Assembly: GCF_001308195.1 (NCBI RefSeq)
Contig: NZ_JXDF01000016.1
Span: 1-33,712, forward strand
DNA: 33,712 nucleotides
Source of the DNA: Apilactobacillus kunkeei
GTDB taxonomy: Bacteria; Bacillota; Bacilli; Lactobacillales; Lactobacillaceae
Direction of reading: 5' to 3'
Under the pieces are notes generated by a model, which was not told the DNA's origin, ran no database searches, and saw nothing but the letters and a program-made list of their open reading frames with translations. Each line of letters opens with the position of its first letter. Position 1 is the stretch's first letter. This document shows, in pieces, positions 15,949 through 24,342 of this stretch. The translations under genes and the position numbers were made by a program.

Positions 15949-18210
15949 ATGCCAAATCAAGATTATATCGAGGTTCATAATGCTTTTCAAAACAACTTAA
16001 AGCACTTGGATATCAGCATCAAAAAGCATGCGATTACAGTTTTTACCGGATTATCTGGTGCCGGAAAGTCATCACTTGTTTTTGATACGATTGCTGCTAA
16101 CTCTAGAAGAGAGTTAAACGAAACATTTCCTAGTTTCACCCAGCAATACCTACCAAAGTATGGAGCTCCACATGTAGGAAGAATCGACAATCTACCTGTT
16201 GCGATTGTGATTCAACAAAAGAAGGTCGGGAAAAATCCACGTTCAACACTTGCTACCTACACTGGAATCTATTCATTATTGAGATTATTATTTTCTAGAA
16301 TTGGTAAACCTTGGGTTGGATACTCTGATACATTTTCATTCAACTTACCTCAAGGGATGTGTGATAAGTGTCAGGGGCTAGGTTACATTGATCACATCAA
16401 TCCGGACAAGGTGATTGATTACGATAAGTCATTAAACGAAGGGGCAATTACATTCGTTAGTTTTGGTCCTGGAACATGGCGTTGGAAACGTTATGCTTAC
16501 ACCGGCTTATTCGATAACGACAAGAAGATTAAAGATTACTCTGAAAAGGAATTAAATGATTTATTATATGCACCGCAACATCATTTAACTGATGCGCCCA
16601 AAGAATGGAAAAAGTCCATTTTGTATGAAGGTGTCATTCCAAGAATTAAACGTTCAATTATTGAAAGTAAAGAAGGAGAACACCACAAGGAAGCCATTCA
16701 AGAAATCGTTACTAGAACGGCTTGTGATAAGTGTCATGGTACTAAGTTAAGACCAGAAGTTCTTACTTGTAAGATTAATGGATATAACATTGCCGATGTC
16801 TTACAAATGGACTTAAACCACGTTATTGAATTTCTAGATTCAATTGATGAAAAACTAACTGTCGATTTATTGAGAGAACTAACTAACAAGATTCAATCAT
16901 TAATTGATTTAGGTTTAGGTTATTTAACATTGGACAGAAGTACTGACACATTATCCGGTGGGGAAACTCAAAGAATTAAGATTGCTAAGTACATGAATAG
17001 TTCGTTATCTGACATGGTTTACATCTTAGATGAACCAAGTGTTGGATTACATCCAGCGGATATTAAACTAATCAGTCATGCATTGAGAAAATTAAAGGAT
17101 AAGGGAAACACTGTTTTAGTCGTTGAACATAATCCTGAACTAATTCCAATTGCCGACTACGTTGTCGAAATTGGACCTAAACCAGGTAAAGATGGTGGAA
17201 AGATTATGTTTAACGGTAAGTATTCCGACTTACTTAAGAGTGACACCATCACTGGTAAGTTATTACAAGAACCACTGGTATTTAAGCAGGCCAAGAATTT
17301 CAACGACACCTTAGATTTAAAGGATGTTAACATCCATAATCTAAAGCATGCCAATGTATCAATTCCATTAAACGCTCAAACCGTTATTTCAGGGGTTGCC
17401 GGATCTGGTAAGAGTTCATTAATCCAAGCGGTTAAGGATAAACTAAAAACTGGCTACATTGACTTAACTCAAGATGCAGTTGGAGTAAACATTCGATCAA
17501 CACCAGCTACCTATCTAAATATCCTAGATGATATTAGAAAACTATTTGGGGATGCTAACAAGGTTTCAAGACAACTATTTAGTTATAATGGAAAAGGTAA
17601 ATGTCCATTATGTAAAGGTCGTGGAGTTCAAATTACTAACATGGCATTTATGGATCCAGTTGTTCAAACTTGTGAAAAATGTCATGGAAAACGTTACAGT
17701 GATGAGGCACTACAATACAAATTAAATGGTTTAGACATTGCCGAAGTATTGAATTTATCAATTAAAGAAGCGATTAAGTTCTTCAGTGACGTTGCAGAAA
17801 TCCACGATAAGTTAGTTAATATGCAAAAGGTTGGTTTGGATTATCTTTCACTTGGCCAATCACTTGATACATTATCAGGTGGAGAAGTCCAAAGATTAAA
17901 ACTAGCATTGCAACTAAACAAGACCGGTACCGTTTACTTGTTAGACGAACCAACTGCCGGTTTGCATATGAAAGATGTATCCATAATGACTAATTTATTC
18001 GATGAATTAGTCGCAAAGGGCAACACTCTAATCATTGTTGAACACAACTTATCTGTAATTAGTAAGTCAGATTGGATGATTGATGTAGGTCCTAAGGCTG
18101 GTCGTTACGGTGGTGAAATCCTATATTCAGGAACACCAAAAGACGCATTAAATGACGCTAAATCAGTCACAGGAAATGCAATGAAAGAGTATAACAATGC
18201 TCGTAAATAA
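15949..18210 (+). CDS. UvrA-like ABC ATPase lacking the UvrB-binding domain
   Basis: A cytosolic tandem ABC ATPase related to excinuclease UvrA but only 753 residues, compared with about 940-950 for UvrA. Both ABC halves look intact: Walker A GLSGAGKSS (about residue 34) and GVAGSGKSS (about 482), signatures LSGGETQRIK and LSGGEVQRLK, Walker B VYILDEPSVGLHP and VYLLDEPTAGLHM. Zinc-module cysteines are present in CDKCQGLG, CDKCHGTK, CPLCKGRG and CEKCHGKR. The missing part corresponds to the UvrB-binding insert of the first half, so it is unlikely to recruit UvrB in normal excision repair. Such short paralogues have been linked to tolerance of DNA-binding drugs; that role is inference here. ATG 15949 follows AGGAGG; the frame is open upstream but without a ribosome site. 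Monocistronic. Confidence 0.9.
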   Translation: MPNQDYIEVHNAFQNNLKHLDISIKKHAITVFTGLSGAGKSSLVFDTIAANSRRELNETFPSFTQQYLPKYGAPHVGRIDNLPVAIVIQQKKVGKNPRSTLATYTGIYSLLRLLFSRIGKPWVGYSDTFSFNLPQGMCDKCQGLGYIDHINPDKVIDYDKSLNEGAITFVSFGPGTWRWKRYAYTGLFDNDKKIKDYSEKELNDLLYAPQHHLTDAPKEWKKSILYEGVIPRIKRSIIESKEGEHHKEAIQEIVTRTACDKCHGTKLRPEVLTCKINGYNIADVLQMDLNHVIEFLDSIDEKLTVDLLRELTNKIQSLIDLGLGYLTLDRSTDTLSGGETQRIKIAKYMNSSLSDMVYILDEPSVGLHPADIKLISHALRKLKDKGNTVLVVEHNPELIPIADYVVEIGPKPGKDGGKIMFNGKYSDLLKSDTITGKLLQEPLVFKQAKNFNDTLDLKDVNIHNLKHANVSIPLNAQTVISGVAGSGKSSLIQAVKDKLKTGYIDLTQDAVGVNIRSTPATYLNILDDIRKLFGDANKVSRQLFSYNGKGKCPLCKGRGVQITNMAFMDPVVQTCEKCHGKRYSDEALQYKLNGLDIAEVLNLSIKEAIKFFSDVAEIHDKLVNMQKVGLDYLSLGQSLDTLSGGEVQRLKLALQLNKTGTVYLLDEPTAGLHMKDVSIMTNLFDELVAKGNTLIIVEHNLSVISKSDWMIDVGPKAGRYGGEILYSGTPKDALNDAKSVTGNAMKEYNNARK

Positions 18211-18239
18211 AAGACGCGTATCAGCGTCTTTTTGTTTTA
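18209..18239 (+). terminator. Terminator after UvrA-like gene
   Basis: AAAAGACGC, loop GTATCA, GCGTCTTTTTGTTTT. The 5' arm begins at the stop codon. Confidence 0.9.
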
Positions 18240-18336
18240 TACAAATTTATAGCGGTTTTTAGACGATTTCACTGGACAGAAGTGTAGATATGATTATACT
18301 TAATAATATTAGTTTGTGTACTATATAAATTTGTAT
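18239..18336. repeat. Pair of 13-bp inverted repeats bracketing the asnB promoter
   Basis: ATACAAATTTATA (18239-18251) and its exact reverse complement TATAAATTTGTAT (18324-18336), centres 85 bp apart. Each arm is itself nearly palindromic around AAATTT. They lie on either side of a predicted promoter in the 248-base gap before asnB, the longest gap here without a gene or known riboswitch. They could be operators for a looping repressor; nothing else in 18337-18440 was identified. Confidence 0.5.
18273..18300 (+). promoter_or_regulatory. Predicted promoter for the D-Asp/peptidoglycan operon
   Basis: TGGACA (18273-18278), 16-base spacer, TATACT (18295-18300), about 150 bases before the asnB start; implies a long untranslated leader with no obvious riboswitch. 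Confidence 0.5.
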
Positions 18337-18458
18337 CATTGATTAAATTGCTATTTTTATGGCCTAAAATCTAAATATTTTGTTACAATAAAATAAGTAC
18401 GATTAAAAAGTAACTAAAAATTATTAATACATTAAAAAAACAAAGGGGAATAAAACTT

Positions 18459-20342
18459 ATGTGTGGATTTTGTGGATATGTAAATCATAAAGATGTGCCT
18501 AACGACACCATTGAAAAGATGGCTAATCGAATTAAGCATCGTGGCCCTGATGATGAAAAGTATTTCCAAGACGATAAGGTATCAATGGGATTCCGTCGTC
18601 TATCAATTATTGACTTAGCTCATGGTGGCCAACCACTATACAGTAAAGATAAGAAGAAAGTATTAACCTTTAACGGTGAAATTTACAACTACCAAGAAAT
18701 TAGAGATGAATTAATTTCTGAAGGTTGGGAATTTGAAACTGATGTTGACTCAGAAGTTCTAATTCGTGGTTACGAAGCATGGGGTCCAAAACTATTGGAT
18801 AAACTTCGTGGTATGTACGCATTCGTTATCTATGACAGTGCTAACAACGAAATCTTCGGTGCTCGTGATCATTTCGGAATCAAGCCACTATACTACTACG
18901 ACGATGGCGACGCATTTATGTACGGTTCTGAATTAAAAGCATTCTTATCAAACCCTGCATTCAAGAAGGAATTAAACCTAAAGCTTCTACCAATTCACTT
19001 AAGTTTTGAATTTATTCCATCAGCAGAAACAATGTTCAAGAACGTTTACAAAGTAATGCCTGGTACTTACTTCATTCACCACATTGATGAAAAGAAGACT
19101 GAAACACACAGATATTACAAGTTCAACTACGATCACATTGATGAATCACAAACTGTTGAAGAAGATGCCAAGAAGATTGAAGCAATCGTTAAGGATTCTG
19201 TAAAGGCCCACATGATTGCTGACGTTGAAGTTGGTAGTTTCTTATCAAGTGGTGTTGACTCAAGTTACGTTTTAAACGAAGCTTCAAAATTAAAACCAAT
19301 TAAGTCATTCTCACTTGGATTCAACGATTCTAAGTTTAGTGAATTATCATGGTCAACTGACTTTGCTCAACAAATCGGTCAAAAGAACACACCAATCAAG
19401 ATTACTGGTGATGACTACTTTGATTTCTTACCAACTATGATGTACTACATGGATGAACCACTTTCAAATCCATCAGCTATTCAATTATTCTACTTAGCTC
19501 AAGGTACTAGTAAAGAAGTTAAGGTTGCTTTATCTGGTGAAGGTGCTGATGAATTCTTCGGTGGTTACAACACTTACCTAGAAGCAATTCCATTTGAAAG
19601 ATACCAAAAATACGTTCCTGGATTTATCCGTAGTGCATTAGCTAAGATGGCTACTAAGATGCCTCGTTTCCACGGTCGTCGTTTCTTAATTCGTGGTGCT
19701 CAACCATTGAGTGAAAGATACTACCGTGTTAACTACGTATACAACTACGATGACAGAAACAAGTTATTAAAGGATCCATCATTGAACGTTGATTCAGGTG
19801 CTTACTCAAAATACATTTTTGATGAAGTAGCTGACAAAGACGAAATGACTCAAATGCAATACTTTGACATCAATGCTTGGTTACCATTTGATATTTTACA
19901 AAAGGCTGACCGTATGAGTATGGCTAACTCTCTTGAAGTTAGAACTCCATTGGTTGATAAGAAGGTTGCTGAATTTGCTGCAACTATGCCAATTAAGACT
20001 CGTATCAATAAAGAAGGTACTAAGATTTCACTTCGTAAAGCAGCTGAACGTGCATTACCTGACAAGGTTGCTATGAAGGAAAAACTTGGTTTCCCATCAC
20101 CAATCGCATCATGGATCAGAGAACCTAAGTTCCATGAAAGAATTGTGAGAGCATTTACTTCTGACGTTGCTGAAAAGTTCTTTAACACCGATGAATTGTT
20201 AAGAATTCTAAAGGAACATGATGAAGGTAAATCAAGCATGCAAAAGATTATGACACCTTACCTATTTATTCTATGGTATGAAGTATACTTCCCAGAAGAT
20301 ACAAACGCTGATACTATTAACAAGGTACAACTACAAGCATAA
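18459..20342 (+). CDS. asnB: Glutamine-dependent asparagine synthetase family (AsnB; possible D-Asp amidating AsnH)
   Basis: A 627-residue class II glutamine amidotransferase fused to an ATP-pyrophosphatase synthetase domain. The N-terminal nucleophile is Cys2 in MCGFCGYV, with RHRGPDD-like and FNGEIYNYQE motifs in the glutaminase domain and the PP-loop SSGVDSS at about residues 264-270. By homology it amidates aspartate to asparagine. Its position matters: it heads an operon with murE, a D-Asp ligase and aspartate racemase. In Lactococcus lactis an asparagine synthetase homologue (AsnH) amidates the D-Asp of the peptidoglycan bridge, and the context here suggests the same, though ordinary L-Asn synthesis cannot be excluded. 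The ATG at 18459 follows AAAGGGGAA. It is separated from murE by 32 bases without a terminator. Confidence 0.9.
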   Translation: MCGFCGYVNHKDVPNDTIEKMANRIKHRGPDDEKYFQDDKVSMGFRRLSIIDLAHGGQPLYSKDKKKVLTFNGEIYNYQEIRDELISEGWEFETDVDSEVLIRGYEAWGPKLLDKLRGMYAFVIYDSANNEIFGARDHFGIKPLYYYDDGDAFMYGSELKAFLSNPAFKKELNLKLLPIHLSFEFIPSAETMFKNVYKVMPGTYFIHHIDEKKTETHRYYKFNYDHIDESQTVEEDAKKIEAIVKDSVKAHMIADVEVGSFLSSGVDSSYVLNEASKLKPIKSFSLGFNDSKFSELSWSTDFAQQIGQKNTPIKITGDDYFDFLPTMMYYMDEPLSNPSAIQLFYLAQGTSKEVKVALSGEGADEFFGGYNTYLEAIPFERYQKYVPGFIRSALAKMATKMPRFHGRRFLIRGAQPLSERYYRVNYVYNYDDRNKLLKDPSLNVDSGAYSKYIFDEVADKDEMTQMQYFDINAWLPFDILQKADRMSMANSLEVRTPLVDKKVAEFAATMPIKTRINKEGTKISLRKAAERALPDKVAMKEKLGFPSPIASWIREPKFHERIVRAFTSDVAEKFFNTDELLRILKEHDEGKSSMQKIMTPYLFILWYEVYFPEDTNADTINKVQLQA

Positions 20343-20374
20343 TTTTTAAATCTTGATATAAGGAAGTAAAAACA

Positions 20375-21913
20375 ATGGCTCTTGGAATTGATGAAATAAA
20401 AACAATATTAACTGAACATGGACTAATACAAGAAATTGTATCAGGTGAGGATGTTTCATTTGATGAAGTAACTTACGATTCCAGAAATGTTAAACCAAAT
20501 ACATTGTTCTTTTGTAAGGGTAATTTCAAGCCCGAATACTTAGCGATGGCTAAGGAAATGGGTGCGACTGGTTACGTTGCTGAACAAAAGTATGATGAAG
20601 GTAATGGCTTAACTCAAATCATTGTGAATAACGTGCAAAAGGCAATGTCTCTAGTAGGCGCTGCCTTTTACTGCTATCCTCAAAATGATTTGTTTGTTAT
20701 TGCTTATACCGGGACTAAGGGGAAGACAACATCTTCTTACTTTGCTAAAAGTATTTTAGATAACACCAATAACAACAAAACAGCATTGATTTCTACAATT
20801 GATACTGTTGTTGGAAACGAACCATCACAACGCTTCAAGTCACATTTAACCACTCCTGAGTCATTAGATATTTTTAACTACATGAGACAAGCAGTGGATA
20901 ATGGAATGACTAGTCTAGTGATGGAAGTTTCATCACAAGCATACAAAAAGTTAAGAGTCTACGGACTTCATTTTGATGTGGGTATTTTCTTAAATATTTC
21001 ACCGGATCATATTGGTCCAAACGAACATCCAACATTTGCCGACTATCTACACTGCAAGGAACAATTAATGGTTAATTCCACACATTGTATTATTGATGCA
21101 GACACAGATTACATGTTAGATGTCTACGAAGCAGCTAAATCAACTACTGATCCAGACAAAATTTATCTATTCAGTAGGGATAAAAAAGAATTTGAAGACG
21201 TACAAATTGATTTCAATTTCTCAAGCATCTCAGACACAATCGACAGCAATGAAATTAGAGTAGTTGCTAATAGTGAAAAAGCTAAGAAAATGAATGTCGA
21301 AGATGACTACAAAATTGGAGTTGTGGGAGACTATAACGAAGCTAATGCAATGTCTGCGATTATCGCTTCTGCATTGGATAATGCTAGTGCACAAGACGCC
21401 AAAAAGGGATTGAAAGATGTGTTTGTTCCAGGGAGAATGGAATCATACAAATCTAAGCACAATGGTACAATTTACGTTGATTATGCCCATAACTACGCTA
21501 GCATGCATGCACTATTAGGATTTTTGAAGAGTAATAATCCTGATGGCAAGGTAATTGTTGTAGTGGGAAGTCCTGGTAATAAGGGACTAGATCGTAGAGA
21601 AGGTTTTGGAAAAGCATTAACTGAAAGTGCAGATATTGCATTTTTAACTTCTGATGACCCAGCCTTTGAAGATCCAAAAGACATTATTAACGAAATAGAT
21701 TCTTACATTAATCATGATAAAGTTGACGTTCATATTGAACTAGACAGAAAAATGGCTATTAAAAAGGCTATTCACGCCGGTGATAATAATGCTATGATAG
21801 TAGTTGCTGGTAAAGGAAGAGATCCTTACCAAAAAATCAACGGCGTAGATACTCCATACGAAACAGATCCCGTCGTGGTACAAAATGTTTTGAGAGGGAT
21901 AGATAATGAGTAA
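20375..21913 (+). CDS. murE: UDP-MurNAc-tripeptide synthetase, L-lysine-adding MurE
   Basis: A cytosolic Mur ligase that adds the third stem-peptide residue to UDP-MurNAc-L-Ala-D-Glu, using ATP. The 512-residue protein has the P-loop GTKGKTTSSYF (about residues 113-123), the HLTTPES substrate motif, VDYAHN (about 369-374) and the C-terminal-domain motif SDDPAFEDP at about residues 427-435. DAP-adding enzymes have DNPR at this point; DDPA lacks the arginine and fits the lysine-adding type. Residue choice is therefore inferred as L-Lys. Shine-Dalgarno AAGGAAG precedes ATG 20375. It follows asnB by 32 bases and its last codons overlap the ligase gene by 8 bases, which points to translational coupling. 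Confidence 0.92.
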   Translation: MALGIDEIKTILTEHGLIQEIVSGEDVSFDEVTYDSRNVKPNTLFFCKGNFKPEYLAMAKEMGATGYVAEQKYDEGNGLTQIIVNNVQKAMSLVGAAFYCYPQNDLFVIAYTGTKGKTTSSYFAKSILDNTNNNKTALISTIDTVVGNEPSQRFKSHLTTPESLDIFNYMRQAVDNGMTSLVMEVSSQAYKKLRVYGLHFDVGIFLNISPDHIGPNEHPTFADYLHCKEQLMVNSTHCIIDADTDYMLDVYEAAKSTTDPDKIYLFSRDKKEFEDVQIDFNFSSISDTIDSNEIRVVANSEKAKKMNVEDDYKIGVVGDYNEANAMSAIIASALDNASAQDAKKGLKDVFVPGRMESYKSKHNGTIYVDYAHNYASMHALLGFLKSNNPDGKVIVVVGSPGNKGLDRREGFGKALTESADIAFLTSDDPAFEDPKDIINEIDSYINHDKVDVHIELDRKMAIKKAIHAGDNNAMIVVAGKGRDPYQKINGVDTPYETDPVVVQNVLRGIDNE

Positions 21914-23156
21914 TTTAGAATCTAATTTTACAGTTGTTCTATTAGGTAGTGATTTCAATGCTTATGGAATGGCTCGTTCATTATATGAAAAATACAGAAA
22001 ACCCGTGAAGGCATACGCTGAACAAGCACTTGCACCTACACGTTTTACAAAAATTGTTGATTTAACTTTGATTGATGGCTTTAGCGAAGATCCAAAATGG
22101 ATTGAATCAATGAAAGAACTTAAGAAGGAATATGCGTCACATGAAGAACCAGTTATCTTAATTGGTTGTGGTGATGGTTATGCTGAATTGATTTCAAAAC
22201 ATAAGGATGAATTAGAAGACGTCTTCGTTTGTCCATACGTTGATTATGACTTAATCAAGAAATTGAACAGTAAAGAAAACTTCTATAAGTTATGTGAAGA
22301 ATATGATTTACCATATCCAAAGACAAAGATTATTTCTAAAAATGATTTTGAAAGTGATGAAAAGATTGAACAACCATTTGGTTATCCAGTCGCATTAAAG
22401 CCAACCAACAGTGTTGAATGGTTGGATGTTCACTTTGAAGGCAGAAAAAAAGCATTCATTATTGAATCACAAGATGAATTTGAAGATATAATTGAAAAGA
22501 TTTATACCAATGGATATACTTCTGATTTGATTCTTCAAGACTTTATCCCTGGTGATGACAGTAACATGCGTACTTTAAATGCCTACATCGACAAGAATCA
22601 CAAAGTTAAGATGATGTGTTTAGGTCATCCATTATTGGAAGACCCATCACCAGCAGCTATTGGTAACTATGTAGCTATCCTTCCAGAATATAACGAAAAG
22701 CTATATTCAATGGTCCAAGGATTCCTAGAAAAGATTAACTATGTTGGTTACGCTAACTTTGATATGAAATACGATACTCGAGACAATACTTTCAAACTAT
22801 TTGAAATTAACTTGAGACAAGGTAGAAGTAGTTTCTTCGTAAGTTTAAATGGTTACAATTTAGCTGATTGGGTTGTTAGAGATTACGCATTTGATGACTT
22901 ATCAGATAAAGAAACTGTATACGCTAACGAAAACAAAGACAATCGTTACCTATGGTTAGGTGTTGGCGAACAAGTCTTCAAGAAATATGCTAAGGACAAC
23001 GCAGACAAGGAATTCGCTCTTCAATTAATCAAGAAGGGCCAATACGGTACTACTTTCTGGTATAACCGTGACAAGAGCTTTAAGCGTTGGTTATTAGACG
23101 TTTGGATTAAGCATAACTACGCTAAGAATTTCAAACGTTACTTTAGCGAAAAATAG
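21906..23156 (+). CDS. D-aspartate ligase (ATP-grasp, Aslfm-like)
   Basis: A 416-residue ATP-grasp carboxylate-amine ligase. It matches the Aslfm group, first described in Enterococcus faecium, which activates the beta-carboxyl of D-aspartate and joins it to the epsilon-amine of lysine in UDP-MurNAc-pentapeptide, starting the interpeptide bridge. The N-terminal VVLLGSDFNAYGMARS is a pre-ATP-grasp fold; FGYPVALKPTNSVEW (about residues 158-172) is the ATP-binding lysine region; FEINLRQGRSSFF (about 299-311) carries the metal-binding Glu and Asn. The length agrees with the family. The start ATG overlaps the murE stop by 8 bases, and the racemase gene follows 10 bases after its stop, so substrate supply and use are in one operon. 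Confidence 0.9.
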   Translation: MSNLESNFTVVLLGSDFNAYGMARSLYEKYRKPVKAYAEQALAPTRFTKIVDLTLIDGFSEDPKWIESMKELKKEYASHEEPVILIGCGDGYAELISKHKDELEDVFVCPYVDYDLIKKLNSKENFYKLCEEYDLPYPKTKIISKNDFESDEKIEQPFGYPVALKPTNSVEWLDVHFEGRKKAFIIESQDEFEDIIEKIYTNGYTSDLILQDFIPGDDSNMRTLNAYIDKNHKVKMMCLGHPLLEDPSPAAIGNYVAILPEYNEKLYSMVQGFLEKINYVGYANFDMKYDTRDNTFKLFEINLRQGRSSFFVSLNGYNLADWVVRDYAFDDLSDKETVYANENKDNRYLWLGVGEQVFKKYAKDNADKEFALQLIKKGQYGTTFWYNRDKSFKRWLLDVWIKHNYAKNFKRYFSEK

Positions 23157-23166
23157 GGATGATAAA

Positions 23167-23886
23167 ATGAGACATTTCTTTTCAATTATTGGTGGAATGG
23201 GAACAGAAGCTACCGAAAGTTACATTCATTTATTGAATCAACGAACACCAGCTAGTAATGATCAGGAATATTTAAATTATATCCTTGTAAATCATGCGAC
23301 TGTCCCAGACAGAACCAATTACATTTTAGACAATACTAAACCAAACCCATTGATTCCATTAAAGGAAGATATTAAGCAACAATCACAATTAAATCCGGAT
23401 TTCTTTGTGATTCCTTGTAACACTGCTCATTTCTTCTTTGATGAATTACAGTCAGCAACAAGCGTGCCAATTTTGCATATGCCAAAGGAAGCAGTTGCTG
23501 AAATTAGTAATGTGTATCCTAATGCTAAAAGAATTGGTTTGATTGCTACCAAGGGAACCATTTTTGATGGTATTTACGATACTGAAGTGCAAAACGCTGG
23601 TTATGAAATTATAAAACCAACTGAGCATATTCAAGAAGAAACAATGGATTTGATATACAAATATGTCAAAGAACAAAATAAAGTTAACAAAGAACTATAT
23701 CATCACATCTTAGATGAAATGAAGAACGAGATGAATTGTGACGTAATCATCTTAGGTTGTACAGAATTATCTGTTGCCGAAGAACGTGCCTCAGATCATG
23801 ACTACCCAGTGATTGATGCCCAATCAGTCTTAGTTGATCGTTCAATTGAATTAGCTTTAAAGAACAGAGAAAAAGACATCGAATAA
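23167..23886 (+). CDS. racD: Aspartate racemase (PLP-independent)
   Basis: A 239-residue cofactor-independent amino-acid racemase of the aspartate/glutamate racemase superfamily that converts L-Asp to D-Asp. Both catalytic cysteines are visible in their motifs: PCNTAH (about residues 82-87) and LGCTELS (about 197-203). The opening IIGGMGTEATESY is the family's glycine-rich start. It is last in the operon behind the D-Asp ligase and most likely makes D-Asp for the peptidoglycan bridge. Its Shine-Dalgarno is weak (AGGGATG). The final codons (Lys-Asp-Ile-Glu) and the stop codon form the left arm and loop of the operon's terminator. Confidence 0.93.
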   Translation: MRHFFSIIGGMGTEATESYIHLLNQRTPASNDQEYLNYILVNHATVPDRTNYILDNTKPNPLIPLKEDIKQQSQLNPDFFVIPCNTAHFFFDELQSATSVPILHMPKEAVAEISNVYPNAKRIGLIATKGTIFDGIYDTEVQNAGYEIIKPTEHIQEETMDLIYKYVKEQNKVNKELYHHILDEMKNEMNCDVIILGCTELSVAEERASDHDYPVIDAQSVLVDRSIELALKNREKDIE

Positions 23887-23901
23887 TTCGATGTCTTTTT
23901 T
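23870..23901. terminator. Bidirectional terminator overlapping racD end
   Basis: AAAAGACATCGAA, loop TAA, TTCGATGTCTTTTTT. The loop is exactly the racD stop codon; the stop codon of the convergent membrane gene (23900-23902) is in the T-run on the other side. Confidence 0.93.
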
Positions 23902-24238
23902 ATATTACATTATAGATAGTGATGCAAATCAAAGCGATGATTACTATGATTAGGCCAATCACATTGAAATTAATAAGGTGATTTTGTTGTTTGTTTGTAT
24001 AGTTTAATTCTGTTAGACCACCAAGTAGGACAGCTAACACATCAGCAATTATTGCGGTGTAGAAACGATGATCCGAAACTCGAATGGTGATAACGATTTG
24101 CGTAATCAGTATTAATATATATATTACTCGACTAGCAATTAACCATTGGATGACTCTCTTAACGGAGACCCTGGTGATACCAATTATGGTTACTGCTATA
24201 TAAATAAATAACATTATTAGTGTTAAGCTAGCCCACAT
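23900..24238 (-). CDS. Small membrane protein, probable DUF1516/YisL family
   Basis: A 112-residue protein with four predicted TM segments and short loops. The order and the basic motif before TM2 (SVKRVIQWLIASRVIYILIL) resemble the DUF1516/YisL family of Firmicutes, whose function is unknown; I make this match from memory of the pattern, so it is moderate. I chose the ATG at 24236-24238 because AGGAGGAGAT lies directly before it on the minus strand; a longer frame starting at 24268 would place its start upstream of this ribosome site. It converges on racD and diverges from hicD. Confidence 0.75.
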   Translation of the reverse strand: MWASLTLIMLFIYIAVTIIGITRVSVKRVIQWLIASRVIYILILITQIVITIRVSDHRFYTAIIADVLAVLLGGLTELNYTNKQQNHLINFNVIGLIIVIIALICITIYNVI

Positions 24239-24286
24239 AATATCTCCTCCTAATAGGTATTTTATCATAAATAATCATAATAAAAC

Positions 24287-24314
24287 TTGAATTAAAATAT
24301 TAGAGTGATAGAAT
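24287..24314 (+). promoter_or_regulatory. Predicted promoter for hicD
   Basis: TTGAAT (24287-24292), 16-base spacer, TAGAAT (24309-24314) with TGA before it (extended -10), about 28 bases before the start codon. Confidence 0.55.
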
Positions 24315-24342
24315 AACTACAACATTAAAGGAGGTATGCTTT

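Noticed and set aside
18337-18458. Possible small RNA or riboswitch in the leader of asnB
   Set aside because: The stretch is A+T-rich without a stable helix, T-box core or other riboswitch signature that I can recognise.
24239-24268. Longer N-terminus for the YisL-like membrane protein
   Set aside because: AGGAGGAGAT sits just before the ATG at 24238, which also gives a start at the first membrane helix.
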